The notes under the pieces were generated by a model, which made no database searches, was not told the origin of the DNA, and worked only from the letters and a program-made list of their open reading frames with translations. From the NCBI GenBank assembly GCA_947623455.1, contig OX392536.1:13635282-13699281 (forward strand): DNA of 64,000 nucleotides, in the 5' to 3' direction. The translations under genes were made by a program, and so were the position numbers. The DNA is from Mimachlamys varia. Lineage: Eukaryota > Mollusca > Bivalvia > Pectinida > Pectinidae. The first letter of the stretch is position 1, and each line of letters opens with the position of its first letter. Shown in pieces: positions 1 to 14,302 of the stretch.

Positions 1-889
1 GTCGAGGATTGTATACATTGTTAAAGTGGTCCACTGCCTCCAGTATCAGGTCGAGGAGTGTATACATTGTTACAGTGGTCCACTGTCTCCAGTATCAGGT
101 CGAGGAGTGTATACATGGTTACAGTGGTCCACTGCCTCCAGTATCAGGCCGAGGAGTGTATACATGGTTACAGTGGTCCACTGCCTCCAGTATCAGGTCG
201 AAGATTGTATACATGGTTACAGTGGTCCACTGCCTCCAGTACTAGGCCGAGGAGTGTATACATTGTTACAGTGGTCCACTGCCTCCAGTATCAGGTCGAG
301 GAGTGTATACATGGTTACAGTGGTCCACTGCCTCCAGTATCAGGCCGAGGATTGTATACATAGTTACAGTGGTCCACTGTCTCCAGTACTAGGCCGAGGA
401 GTGTATACATGGTAACAACGGTCCACTGCCTCTAGTATCAGGTCGAGGATTGTATACATGGTTACAGTGGTCCACTGCCTCCAGTACTAGGCCGAGGAGT
501 GTATACATGGTAACAACGGTCCACTGCCTCTAGTATCAGGTCGAGGATTGTATACATGGTTACAGTGGTCCACTGCCTCCAGTACTAGGCCGAGGAGTGT
601 ATACATGGTTACAGTGGTCCACTGCCTCCAGTATCAGGCCGAGGATTGTATACATGGTTACAGTGGTCCACTGCCTCCAGTATTAGGCCGAGGAGTGTAT
701 ACATGGTCACAGTGGTCCACTGCCTCCAGTACTAGGCCGAGGAGTGTATACATGGTAACAACGGTCCACTGCCTCTAGTATCAGGTCGAGGATTGTATAC
801 ATGGTTACAGTGGTCCACTGCCTCCAGTATCAGGCCGAGGAGTGTATACATGATTACATGGTCCACTGCCTCCAGTATCAGGTCGAGGA

Positions 890-3800
890 GTGTATACATG
901 GTTACAGTGGTCCACTACCTCCAGTATCAGGTCGAGGATTGTATACATGGTTACAGTGGTCCACTGCCTCCAGTATCAGGTCGAGGATTGTATACTTGGT
1001 TACAGTGGTCCACTGCCTCCAGTATCAGGCCGAGGAGTGTATACATGGTTACAGTGTTCAACTATCTCCAGTACTAGGCCGAGGAGTGTATACATGGTTA
1101 CAGTGGTCCACTGCTTCTAGTATCAGATCGAGGAGTTTATACATGGTTACAGTGGTCCACTGCCTCAAGTATCAGGCCGAGGATTGTATGCATGGTTACA
1201 GTGGTCCACTGTCTCAAGTATCAGGCCGATGAGTGTATACATGGTTACAGTGGTCCACTGCCTCCAGTATCAGGCCGAGGAGTGTATACATGGTTACAGT
1301 GGTCCACTGCCTCCAGTATCAGGCCGAGGAGTGTATACATAATTACAGTGGTCCACTGTCTCCAGTATCAGGCCGAGGAGTGTATACATAATTACAGTGG
1401 TCCACTACCTCCAGTATCAGATCGAGGAGTGTATACATGGTTACAGTGGTCCACTGTCTCCAGTATCAGGTCGAGGATTGTATACATTGTTAAAGTGGTC
1501 CACTGCCTCCAGTATCAGGTCGAGGAGTGTATACATTGTTACAGTGGTCCACTGCCTCCAGTATCAGGCCGAGGAGTGTATACATGGTTACAGTGGTCCA
1601 CTGCCTCCAGTATCAGGCCGAGGAGTGTATACATGGTAACAGTGGTCCACTGCCTCCAGTATCAGGTCGAAGATTGTATACATGGTTACAGTGGTCCACT
1701 GCCTCCAGTACTAGGCCGAGGAGTGTATACATGGTTACAGTGGTCCACTGCCTCCAGTATCAGGTCGAGGAGTGTATACATGGTTACAGTGGTCCACTGT
1801 CTCCAGTATCAGGTCGAGGAGTGTATACATGGTTACAGTGGTCCACTGCCTCCAGTATCAGGTCGAAGATTGTATACATGGTTACAGTGGTCCACTGCCT
1901 CCAGTATCAGGCCGAGGATTGTATACATGGTTACAGTGGTCCACTGTCTCCAGTACTAGGCCGAGGAGTGTATACATGGTAACAACGGTCCACTGCCTCT
2001 AGTATCAGGTCGAGGATTGTATACATGGTTACAGTGGTCCACTGCCTCCAGTACTAGGCCGAGGAGTGTATACATGGTAACAACGGTCCACTGCCTCTAG
2101 TATCAGGTCGAGGATTGTATACATGGTTACAGTGGTCCACTGCCTCCAGTACTAGGCCGAGGAGTGTATACATGGTTACAGTGGTCCACTGCCTCCAGTA
2201 TCAGGCCGAGGATTGTATACATGGTTACAGTGGTCCACTGCCTCCAGTATTAGGCCGAGGAGTGTATACATGGTCACAGTGGTCCACTGCCTCCAGTACT
2301 AGGCCGAGGAGTGTATACATGGTAACAACGGTCCACTGCCTCTAGTATCAGGTCGAGGATTGTATACATGGTTACAGTGGTCCACTGCCTCCAGTATTCG
2401 GCCGAGGAGTGTATATATGGTTACAGTGGTCTACTGCCTTCAGTATCAGGTCGAGGAGTGTATACATTGTTACAGTGGTCTACTGCCTCCAGTATCAGGC
2501 CGAGGACTGTATACATGGTCACAGTGTTCAACTGTCTCCAGTACTAGGCCGAGGAGTGTATACATAGTTACAGTGGTCCACTGTCTCCAGTATCAGGTCG
2601 AGGATTGTATACATGGTTAAAGTGGTCCACTGCCTCCAGTATTCGGCCGAGAGTTTTATACATGGTTACAGTGGTCCACTGCCTCCAGTATCAGGCCGAG
2701 GAGTGTATACATGGTTACAGTGTTCAACTGTCTCCAGTACTAGGCCGAGGAGTGTATACATGGTTACAGTGGTCCACTGCCTCTAGTATCAGGTCGAGGA
2801 TTGTATACATGGTTACAGTGGTCCACTGCCTCCAGTATTCGGCCGAGGATTTTATACATGGTTACAGTGGTCCACTGCCTCCAGTATTCGGCCGAGGAGT
2901 GTATATATGGTTACAGTGGTCCACTGCCTCAAGTATCGGGCCGAGGATTGTATGCATGGTTACAGTGGTCCACTGTCTCAAGTATCATGCCGATGAGTGT
3001 ATACATGGTTACAGTGGTCCACTGCCTCAAGTATCAGGCCGAGGAGTGTATACATGGTTACAGTGGTCCACTGCCTCCAGTATCAGGCCGAGGAGTGTAT
3101 ACATAATTACAGTGGTCCACTGTCTCCAGTATCAGGCCGAGGAGTGTATACATAATTACAGTGGTCCATTACCTCCAGTATCAGATCGAGGAGTGTATAC
3201 ATGGTTACAGTGGTCCACTGTCTTCAGTATCAGGTCGAGGATTGTATACATTGTTAAAGTGGTCCACTGCCTCCAGTATTCGGCCGAGGAGTGTATATAT
3301 GGTTACAGTGGTCTACTGCCTTCAGTATCAGGTCGAGGAGTGTATACATTGTTACAGTGGTCCACTGCCTCCAGTATCAGGCCGAGGAGTGTATACATGG
3401 TTACAGTGTTCAACTGTCTCCAGTACTAGGCCGAGGAGTGTATACATGGTTACAGTGGTCCACTGCCTCTAGTATCAGGTCGAGGATTGTATACATGGTT
3501 ACAGTGGTCCACTGCCTCCAGTATTCGGCCGAGGATTTTATACATGGTTACAGTGGTCCACTGCCTCCAGTATTCGGCCGAGGAGTGTATATATGGTTAC
3601 AGTGGTCCACTGCCTCAAGTATCGGGCCGAGGATTGTATGCATGGTTACAGTGGTCCACTGTCTCAAGTATCATGCCGATGAGTGTATACATGGTTACAG
3701 TGGTCCACTGCCTCAAGTATCAGGCCGAGGAGTGTATACATGGTTACAGTGGTCCACTGCCTCCAGTATCAGGCCGAGGAGTGTATACATAATTACAGTG

Positions 3801-5236
3801 GTCCACTGTCTCCAGTATCAGGCCGAGGAGTGTATACATAATTACAGTGGTCCATTACCTCCAGTATCAGATCGAGGAGTGTATACATGGTTACAGTGGT
3901 CCACTGTCTTCAGTATCAGGTCGAGGATTGTATACATTGTTAAAGTGGTCCACTGCCTCCAGTATCAGGTCGAGGAGTGTATACATTGTTACAGTGGTCC
4001 ACTGTCTCCAGTATCAGGTCGAGGAGTGTATACATGGTTACAGTGGTCCACTGCCTCCAGTATCAGGCCGAGGAGTGTATACATGGTTACAGTGGTCCAC
4101 TGCCTCCAGTATCAGGTCGAAGATTGTATACATGGTTACAGTGGTCCACTGCCTCCAGTATTAGGCCGAGGCGTGTATACATTGTTACAGTGGTCCACTG
4201 CCTCCAGTATCAGGTCGAGGAGTGTATACATGGTTACAGTGGTCCACTACCTCCAGTATCAGGTCGAGGATTGTATACATGGTTACAGTGGTCCACTGCC
4301 TCCAGTATCAGGTCGAGGATTGTATACTTGGTTACAGTGGTCCACTGCCTCCAGTATCAGGCCGAGGAGTGTATACATGGTTACAGTGTTCAACTATCTC
4401 CAGTACTAGGCCGAGGAGTGTATACATGGTTACAGTGGTCCACTGCTTCTAGTATCAGATCGAGTAGTTTATACATGGTTACAGTGGTCCACTGCCTCCA
4501 GTATCAGGCCGAGGAGTGTATACATGGTTACAGTGGTCCACTGCCTCCAGTATCAGGCCGAGGAGTGTATACATAATTACAGTGGTCCACTATCTCCAGT
4601 ATCAGGCCGAGGAGTGTATACATAATTACAGTGGTCCACTACCTCCAGTATCAGATCGAGGAGTGTATACATGGTTACAGTGGTCCACTGTCTCCAGTAT
4701 CAGGTCGAGGATTGTATACATTGTTAAAGTGGTCCACTGCCTCCAGTATGAGGTCGAGGAGTGTATACATTGTTACAGTGGTCCACTGCCTCCAGTATCA
4801 GGTCGAGGAGTGTATACATGGTTACAGTGGTCCACTGCCTCCAGTATCAGGCCGAGGAATGTATACATGGTTACAGTGGTCCACTGCCTCCAGTATCAGG
4901 TCGAAGATTGTATACATGGTTACAGTGGTCCACTGCCTCCAGTACTAGGCCGAGGAGTGTATACATGGTTACAGTGGTCCACTGCCTCCAGTATCAGGTC
5001 GAGGAGTGTATACATGGTTACAGTGGTCCACTGTCTCCAGTATCAGGTCGAGGAGTGTATACATGGTTACAGTGGTCCACTGCCTGCAGTATCAGGTCGA
5101 AGATTGTATACATGGTTACAGTGGTCCACTGCCTCCAGTATCAGGCCGAGGATTGTATACATGGTTACAGTGGTCCACTGTCTCCAGTACTAGGCCGAGG
5201 AGTGTATACATGGTAACAACGGTCCACTGCCTCTAG
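890..5236. repeat. Sat-A long-range duplicate blocks (about 3.2-3.3 kb period)
   Basis: The block at 890-1120 recurs at 4222-4452 (offset 3332, 68 units). The block at 1772-2002 recurs at 5006-5236 (offset 3234, 66 units). The translated blocks are identical over 76 codons in both cases. Other shared blocks occur at 548, 2115 and 7113, and at 58 and 6623. The array is therefore built from nested copies and not from random monomer order. Confidence 0.85.
2665..3958. repeat. Sat-A higher-order repeat, 686-bp period (14 monomers)
   Basis: The block at about 2665-3272 recurs at about 3351-3958 with an offset of exactly 686 bp, which is 14 x 49. Unusual variants recur in the same order in both copies: ATTCGG units, a GGATTTTATAC unit, a GTATATATGG unit, a TATGCATGG unit and an ATCATGCCGATGAG unit. 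The conceptual translations starting at 2801 and 3487 are identical over 101 codons. This indicates a recent local tandem duplication of a 14-mer. Confidence 0.9.
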
Positions 5237-8200
5237 TATCAGGTCGAGGATTGTATACATGGTTACAGTGGTCCACTGCCTCCAGTACTAGGCCGAGGAG
5301 TGTATACATGGTAACAACGGTCCACTGCCTCTAGTATCAGGTCGAGGATTCTATACATGGTTACAGTGGTCCACTGCCTCCAGTACTAGGCCGAGGAGTG
5401 TATACATAATTACAGTGGTCCACTGCCTCCAGTATCAGGCCGAGGATTGTATACATGGTTACAGTGGTCCACTGCCTCCAGTATTAGGCCGAGGAGTGTA
5501 TACATGGTCACAGTGGTCCACTGCCTCCAGTACTAGGCCGAGGAGTGTATACATGGTAACAACGGTCCACTGCCTCTAGTATCAGGTCGAGGATTATATA
5601 CATGGTTACAGTGGTCCACTGCCTCCAGTATTCGGCCGAGGAGTGTATATATGGTTACAGTGGTCTACTGCCTTCAGTATCAGGTCGAGGAGTGTATACA
5701 TTGTTACAGTGGTCTACTGCCTCCAGTATCAGGCCGAGGACTGTATACATGGTCCCAGTGTTCAACTGTCTCCAGTACTAGGCCGAGGAGTGTATACATA
5801 GTTACAGTGGTCCACTGTCTCCAGTATCAGGTCGAGGATTGTATACATGGTTAAAGTGGTCCACTGCCTCCAGTATTCGGCCGAGGATTTTATACATGGT
5901 TACAGTGGTCCACTGCCTCCAGTATTCGGCCGAGGAGTGTATACATGGTTACAGTGGTCCACTGCCTCCAGTATTCGGCCGAAGAGTGTATACATAGTTA
6001 CAGTGGTCCACTGTCTCCAGTATCAGGTCGAGGATTGTATACTTGGTTACAGTGGTCCACTGTCTCCAGTATTCGGCCGAAGAGTGTATACATGGTTACA
6101 GTGGTCCACTGTCTCTAGTATCAGGCCGAGGAGTGTATACATGGTAACAACGGTCCACTGTCTCCAGTATCAGGCCGAGGAGTGTATACATGGTTACAGT
6201 GGTCCACTGCTTCTAGTATCAGATTGAGGAGTTTATACATGGCTACAGTGGTCCACTGCCTCAAGTATCGGGCCGAGGATTGTATGCATGGTTACAGTGG
6301 TCCACTGTCTCAAGTATCAGGCCGATGAGTGTATACATGGTTACAGTGGTCCACTGCCTCCAGTATCAGGCCGAGGAGTGTATACATGGTTACAGTGGTC
6401 CACTGCCTCCAGTATCAGGCCGAGGAGTGTATACATAATTACAGTGGTCCACTGTCTCCAGTATCAGGCCGAGGAGTGTATACATAATTACAGTGGTCCA
6501 CTACCTCCAGTATCAGATCGAGGAGTGTATACATGGTTACAGTGGTCCACTGTCTCCAGTATCAGGTCGAGGATTGTATACATTGTTAAAGTGGTCCACT
6601 GCCTCCAGTATCAGGTCGAGGAGTGTATACATTGTTACAGTGGTCCACTGTCTCCAGTATCAGGTCGAGGAGTGTATACATGGTTACAGTGGTCCACTGC
6701 CTCCAGTATCAGGCCGAGGAGTGTATACATGGTTACAGTGGTCCACTGCCTCCAGTATCAGGTCGAAGATTGTATACATGGTTACAGTGGTCCACTGCCT
6801 CCAGTACTAGGCCGAGGAGTGTATACATTGTTACAGTGGTCCACTGCCTCCAGTATCAGGTCGAGGAGTGTATACATGGTTACAGTGGTCCACTGCCTCC
6901 AGTATCAGGCCGAGGATTGTATACATAGTTACAGTGGTCCACTGTCTCCAGTACTAGGCCGAGGAGTGTATACATGGTAACAACGGTCCACTGCCTCTAG
7001 TATCAGGTCGAGGATTGTATACATGGTTACAGTGGTCCACTGCCTCCAGTACTAGGCCGAGGAGTGTATACATGGTAACAACGGTCCACTGCCTCTAGTA
7101 TCAGGTCGAGGATTGTATACATGGTTACAGTGGTCCACTGCCTCCAGTACTAGGCCGAGGAGTGTATACATGGTTACAGTGGTCCACTGCCTCCAGTATC
7201 AGGCCGAGGATTGTATACATGGTTACAGTGGTCCACTGCCTCCAGTATTAGGCCGAGGAGTGTATACATGGTCACAGTGGTCCACTGCCTCCAGTACTAG
7301 GCCGAGGAGTGTATACATGGTAACAACGGTCCACTGCCTCTAGTATCAGGTCGAGGATTGTATACATGGTTACAGTGGTCCACTGCCTCCAGTATTAGGC
7401 CGAGGAGTGTATACATGGTCACAGTGTTCAACTGTCTCCAGTACTAGGCCGAGGAGTGTATACATAGTTACAGTGGTCCACTGTCTCCAGTATCAGGTCG
7501 AGGATTGTATACATGGTTAAAGTGGTCCACTGCCTCCAGTATTCGGCCGAGGATTTTATACATGGTTACAGTGGTCCACTGCCTCCAGTATTCGGCCGAG
7601 GAGTGTATATATGGTTACAGTGGTCCACTACCTCCAGTATCAGGTCGAGGATTATACACTTGGTTACAGTGGTCCACTGCCTCCAGTATTCGGCCGAAGA
7701 GTGTATACATGGTTACAGTGGTCCACTGTCTCTAGTATCAGGCCGAGGAGTGTATACATGGTAAGAACGGTCCACTGTCTCCAGTATCAGGCCGAGGAGT
7801 GTACACATGGTTACAGTGGTCCACTGCCTCAAGTATCAGGCCGAGGAGTGTATACATGGTAACAGTGGTCCACTGTCTCCAGTATCAGGCCGATGAGTGT
7901 ATACATGGTTACAGTGGTTCACTGCCTCGTATATTCGGCCGAGGATTTTATACATGGTTACAGTGGTCAACTGCCTCCAGTATTCGGCCGAGGAGTGTAT
8001 ATTTGGTTACAGTGGTCCACTGCCTCTAGTATCAGATCGAGGAGTTTATACATGGTTACAGTTGTCCACTGCCTCCAGTATCAGGCCGAGGAGTGTATAC
8101 ATGGTTACAGTGGTCCACTGCCTCCAGTATCAGGCCGAGGATTGTATACATGGTAACAGTGGTCCACTGTCTCCAGTATTAGATCGAGGATTGTACACAT

Positions 8201-9106
8201 GGTTACAGTGGTCCACTGTCTCCAGTATCAGGCCGAGGAGTGTATACATGGTAACAACGGTCCACTGCCTCCAGTATCAGGCCGAGGAGTGTATACATGG
8301 TTACAGTGGTCCACTGTCTCCAGTATCAGGCCGAGGAGTGTAACCATGGTTACAGTGGTCCACTGCCTCCAGTATCAGGCCGAGGAGTGTATACATAATT
8401 ACAGTGGTCCACTGTCTCCAATATCAGGCCGAGGAGTGTATACATAATTACAGTGGTCCACTACCTCCAGTATCAGATCGAGGAGTGTATACATGGTTAC
8501 AGTGGTCCACTGTCTCCAGTATCAGGTCGAGGATTGTATACATTGTTAAAGTGGTCCACTGCCTCCAGTATCAGGTCGAGGAGTGTATACATTGTTACAG
8601 TGGTCCACTGCCTCCAGTATCAGGTCGAGGAGTGTATACATGGTTACAGTGGTCCACTGCCTCCAGTATCAGGCCGAGGAGTGTATACATGGTTACAGTG
8701 GTCCACTGCCTCCAGTATCAGGTCGAAGATTGTATACATGGTTACAGTGGTCCACTGCCTCCAGTACCAGGCCGAGGAGTGTATACATTGTTACAGTGGT
8801 CCACTGCCTCCAGTATCAGGTCGAGGAGTGTATACATGGTTACAATGGTCCACTGCCTCCAGTATCAAGTCGAAGATTGTATACATGGTAACAGTGGTCC
8901 ACTGCCTCCAGTATAAGGCCGAGGATTGTATACATGGTTACAGTGGTCCACTGTCTCCAGTACTAGGCCGAGGAGTGTATACATGGTAACAACGGTCCAC
9001 TGCCTCTAGTATCAGGCCGAGGATTGTATACATGGTTACAGTGGTCCACTGCCTCCAGTACTAGGCCGAGGAGTGTATACATGGTAACAACGGTCCACTG
9101 CCTCTA

Positions 9107-11889
9107 GTGTCAGGTCGAGGATTGTATACATGGTTACAGTGGTCCACTGCCTCCAGTACTAGGCCGAGGAGTGTATACATGGTTACAGTGGTCCACTGCC
9201 TCCAGTATCAGGCCGAGGATTGTATACATGGTTACAGTGGTCCACTGCCTCCAGTATTAGGCCGAGGAGTGTATACATGGTTACAGTGGTCCACTGCCTC
9301 CAGTACTAGGCCGAGGAGTGTATACATGGTAACAACGGTCCACTGCCTCTAGTATCAGGTCGAGGATTGTATACATGGTTACAGTGGTCCACTGCCTCCA
9401 GTATTCGGCCGAGGAGTGTATATATGGTCACAGTGGTCTACTGCCTTCAGTATCAGGTCGAGGAGTGTATACATTGTTACAGTGGTCCACTGTCTCCAGT
9501 ATCAGGCCGAGAAGTGTATACATGGTTACAGTGGTCCACTGTCTCCAGTATCAGGCCGAGGAGTGTATACATAATTACAGTGGTCCACTGTCTCCAGTCT
9601 CAGGCCGAGGATTGTATACATAATTACAGCGGTCAACTGTCTCCAGTATCAGGCCGAGGAGTGTATACATGGTTACAGTGGTCCACTGTCTCCAGTATCA
9701 GGCCGAGGATTGTATACATGGTAACAGTGGTCCACTGTCACCAGTATCAGGCCGAGGATTGTATACATGGTTACAGTGGTCCACTGTCTCCAGTATCAGT
9801 CGAGGAGTGTATACAATATATATGGTTACAGTGGTCCACTGTCTCCAGTATCAGGTCGAGGAGTGTATACATGGTCACAGTGGTCCTCTGCCTCCAGTTT
9901 TAGGCCGAGGAGTGTATATTTGGTTACAGTGGTCCACTGCCTCCAGTATCAGGCCGAGGAGTGTATACATGGTTACAGTGGTCCACTGCCTCCAGTATCA
10001 GGCCGACAATTGTATACATGGTTACAGTGCTCCACTGCCTCCAGTATCAGGCCGAGGAGTGTATACATGGTTACAGTGGTCCACTGTCTCCAGTATCAGG
10101 CCGAGGAGTGTACACATGGTTACAGTTGTCCACTGTCTCAAGTATCAGGCCGAGGAGTGTATACATGGTTACAGTGGTCCACTACCTCCAGTATCAGGCC
10201 GAGGAGTGTACACATGGTTACAGTTGTCCACTGTCTCAAGTATCAGGCCGAGGAGTGTATACATGGTTACAGTGGTCCACTGTCTCAAGTATCAGGCCGA
10301 GGAGTGTATACATGGTTACAGTGGTCCACTACCTCCAGTATCAAGCCAAGGAGTGTACACATGGTTACAGTTGTCCACTGTCTCAAGTATCAGGCCGAGG
10401 AGTGTATACATGGTTACAGTGGTCCACTGTCTCCAGTATCAGGCCGAGGAGTGTATACATGGTAACAACGGTCCACTGCCTCTAGTATCAGGTCGAGGAT
10501 TGTATACATGGTTACAGTGGTCCACTGCCTCCAGTACTAGGCCGAGGAGTGTATACATGGTAACAACGGTCCACTGCCTCTAGTGTCAGGTCGAGGATTG
10601 TATACATGGTTACAGTGGTCCACTGCCTCCAGTACTAGGCCGAGGAGTGTATACATGGTTACAGTGGTCCACTGCCTCCAGTATCAGGCCGAGGATTGTA
10701 TACATGGTTACAGTGGTCCACTGCCTCCAGTATTAGGCCGAGGAGTGTATACATGGTTACAGTGGTCCACTGCCTCCAGTACTAGGCCGAGGAGTGTATA
10801 CATGGTAACAACGGTCCACTGCCTCTAGTATCAGGTCGAGGATTGTATACATGGTTACAGTGGTCCACTGCCTCCAGTATTCGGCCGAGGAGTGTATTTA
10901 TGGTCACAGTGGTCTACTGCCTTCAGTATCAGGTCGAGGAGTGTATACATTGTTACAGTGGTCCACTGTCTCCAGTATCAGGCCGAGAAGTGTATACATG
11001 GTTACAGTGGTCCACTGTCTCCAGTATCAGGCCGAGGAGTGTATACATAATTACAGTGGTCCACTGTCTCCAGTCTCAGGCCGAGGATTGTATACATAAT
11101 TACAGTGGTCCACTGTCTCCAGTCTCAGGCCGAGGATTGTATACATGGTAACAGTGGTCCACTGTCACCAGTATCAGGCCGAGGATTGTATACATGGTTA
11201 CAGTGGTCCACTGTCTCCAGTATCAGTCGAGGAGTGTATACAATATATATGGTTACAGTGGTCCACTGTCTCCAGTATCAGGTCGAGGAGTGTATACATG
11301 GTCACAGTGGTCCTCTGCCTCCAGTTTTAGGACGAGGAGTGTATACATGGTTACAGTGGTCCACTGCCTCCAGTATCAGGCCGAGGAGTGTATACATGGT
11401 TACAGTGGTCCACTGCCTCCAGTATCAGGCCGACATTTGTATACATGGTTACAGTGCTCCACTGCCTCCAGTATCAGGCCGAGGAGTGTATACATGGTTA
11501 CAGTGGTCCACTGTCTCCAGTATCAGGCCGAGGAGTGTACACATGGTTACAGTTGTCCACTGTCTCAAGTATCAGGCCGAGGAGTGTATACATGGTTACA
11601 GTGGTCCACTACCTCCAGTATCAGGCCGAGGAGTGTACACATGGTTACAGTGGTCCACTGTCTCAAGTATCTGGCCGAGGAGTGTACACATGGTTACAGT
11701 GGTCCACTGTCTCAAGTATCAGGCCGAGGAGTGTATACATGGTTACAGTGGTCCACTACCTCCAGTATCAAGCCAAGGAGTGTACACATGGTTACAGTTG
11801 TCCACTGTCTCAAGTATCAGGCCGAGGAGTGTATACATGGTTACAGTGGTCCACTGTCTCCAGTATCAGGCCGAGGAGTGTATACATAA
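9107..11889. repeat. Sat-A higher-order duplication, about 1.43-1.48 kb period
   Basis: The block beginning near 9107 recurs near 10583, an offset of 1476 bp. Further right the offset is 1427 bp (9767 versus 11194), so the second copy has lost one 49-bp unit. Both copies contain the odd monomer GTATACAATATATATGG, in which about 7 bp are gained next to a one-base loss. The same monomer occurs a third time near 14137. It is a useful marker for the duplication history. Confidence 0.88.
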
Positions 11890-14302
11890 TTACAGTGGTC
11901 CACTGTCTCCAGTATCAGGCCGAGGAGTGTATACATGGTTACAGTGGTCCACTGTCTCCAGTATCAGGTCGAGGAGTGTATACATGGTTACAGTGGTCCA
12001 CTGTCTCCAGTATTCGGCCGAGGAGTGTATACATGGTTACAGTGTTCAACTGTCTCCAGTACTAGGCCGAGGAGTGTATACATGGTTACAACGGTCCACT
12101 GCCTTCAGTATCAGGTCGAGGATTTTATACATGGTTACAGTGGTTCACTGCCTCGTATATTCGGCCGAGGATTTTATACATGGTTACAGTGGTCCACTGC
12201 CTCCAGTATTCGGCCGAGGAGTGTATATATGGTTACAGTGGTCCACTGCCTCTAGTATCAGATCGAGGAGTGTATACATGGTTACAGTGGTCCACTGCCT
12301 CCAGTATCAGGCCGAGGAGTGTATACATGGTAACAGTGGTCCACTGTCTCCAGTATCAGATCGAGAATTGTACACATGGTTACAGTGGTCCACTGTCTCC
12401 AGTACCAGCCCGAGGAGTGTACACATGGTTACAGTGGTCCACTGTCTCCAGTATCAGGCCGAGGAGTGTATACATGGTTACAGTGGTCCACTGTCTCCAG
12501 TATCAGGTCGAGGAGTGTATACATGGTTACAGTGGTCCACTGTCTCAAGTATCAGGCCGAGGAGTGTATACATGGTTACAGTGGTCCACTGTATCCAGTC
12601 TCAGGCCGAGGAGTGTATACATTGTTACAGTGGTCCACTGTCTCAAGTATCAGGTCGAGGAGTGTATACATGGTTACAGTGGTCCACTGTTTCCAGTATC
12701 AGGCCGAGGAGTGTATACATAATTACTGTGGTCCACTGTCTCCAGTGTCAGGCCGAGGAGTGTATACATAATTACAGTGGTCCACTACCTCCAGTATCAG
12801 GCCGAGGAGTGTATACATGGTTACAGTGGTCCACTGTCTCCAGTATCAGGCCGAGGAGTGTATACATGGTTACAGTGGTCCACTGCCTCCAGTATCAGGC
12901 CGAGGAGTGTATACATGGTTACAGTGGTCCACTGTCTCCAGTATTAGGCCGAGGAGTGTAAACATGGTTACAGGGGTCCACTGCCTCCAGTATAAGGCCG
13001 AGGAGTGTATACATGGTTACAGTGGTCCACTGTCTCCAGTATCAGGCCGAGGATTGTATACATGGTTACAGTGGTCCACTGTCTCCAGTATCAGGCCGAG
13101 GTGTGTATACATGGTTACAGTGGTCCACTGTCTCCAGTATCAAGCCGAGGAGTGTATACATGGTTACAGTGGTCCATCGCCTCCAGTATCAGGCCGAGGT
13201 GTGTATACATGGTTACAGTGGTCCACTGTCTCCAGTATCAGGCCGAGGAGTGTATACATGGTTACAGTGGTCCACTGCCTCCAGTATCAGGCCGAGGAGT
13301 GTATACATGGTTACAGTGGTCCACTGTCTCCAGTATCAGGTCGAGGAGTGTATACATGGTTACAGTGGTCAACTGTCTCCAGTATTAGGCCGAGGAGTGT
13401 ATACATTGTTACAGTGGTCCATTGCCTCCAGTATCAGGCCGAGGAGTGTATACATGGTTACAGTGGTCCATTGCCTCCAGTATCAGGCCGAGGAATGTAT
13501 ACATGGTTACAGTGGTCCACTGTCTCCAGTACTAGGCCGAGGAGTGTATACATGGTTACAGTGGTCCACTGTCTCCAGTTTCAGGTCGAGGAGTGTATAC
13601 ATTGTTACAGTGGTCCATTGCCTCCAGTATCAGGCCGAGGAGTGTATACATGGTTACAGTGGTCCACTGCCTCCAGTATTCGGCCGAGGAGTGTATACAT
13701 GGTTACAGTGGTCCACTGTCTCTAGTATCAGGTCGAGGAGTGTATACATGGTTACAGTGGTCCATTGCCTCAAGTATCAGGCCGAGGAGTGTAACCATGG
13801 TTACAGTGGTCCACTGTCTCCAGTATCAGGTCGAGGAGTGTATACATGGTTACAGTGGTCCACTGTCTCCAGTATCAGGCCGAGGAGTGTATACATAATT
13901 ACAGTGGTCCACTGTCTCCAGTCTCAGGCCGAGGATTGTATACATAATTACAGCGGTCAACTGTCTCCAGTATCAGGCCGAGGAGTGTATACATGATTAC
14001 AGTGGTCCACTGTCTCCAGTATCAGGCCGAGGAGTGTATACATGGTTACAGTGGTCCACTGTCTCCAGTCTCAGGCCGAGGATTGTATACATGGTTACAG
14101 TGGTCCACTGTCTCCAGTATCAGTCGAGGAGTGTATACAATATATATGGTTACAGTGGTCCACTGTCTCCAGTATCAGGTCGAGAAGTGTATACATGGTC
14201 ACAGTGGTCCTCTGCCTCCAGTTTTAGGCCGAGGAGTGTATACATGGTTATATGGTCCACTGCCTTCAGTATCAGGCCGAGGAGTGTATGCCTGATTATG
14301 TG

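Larger units (their letters stand above)
1..14302. repeat. Sat-A: 49-bp tandem satellite array (about 290 copies)
   Basis: A 49-bp unit runs without interruption from the window edge, so the array continues to the left. Its landmarks in order are GTATACATGG, TTACAGTGGTCCACTG, CCTCCAGTATCAGG and CCGAGGAGT. Common variants change GAGGAGT to GAGGATT, GGCC to GGTC, ATCAGG to ACTAGG or ATTCGG, and ATGG to TTGT or ATAA. One subfamily carries GTAACAACGG and CTCTAG. Because 49 is one more than a multiple of 3, each frame cycles through the unit once per three copies, and most units lack stops in all + frames. This gives open frames of up to 618 codons (11105-12961) that are very unlikely to be genes. 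The core CAGTGG-T-CCACTG is a near-palindrome present in most units. Confidence 0.97.

Noticed and set aside
11105..12961. 618-codon open frame in Sat-A as a repeat protein gene
   Set aside because: The 49-bp period means the reading shifts frame each unit, and all three + frames are open alike. No start context, splice structure or frame preservation is visible.
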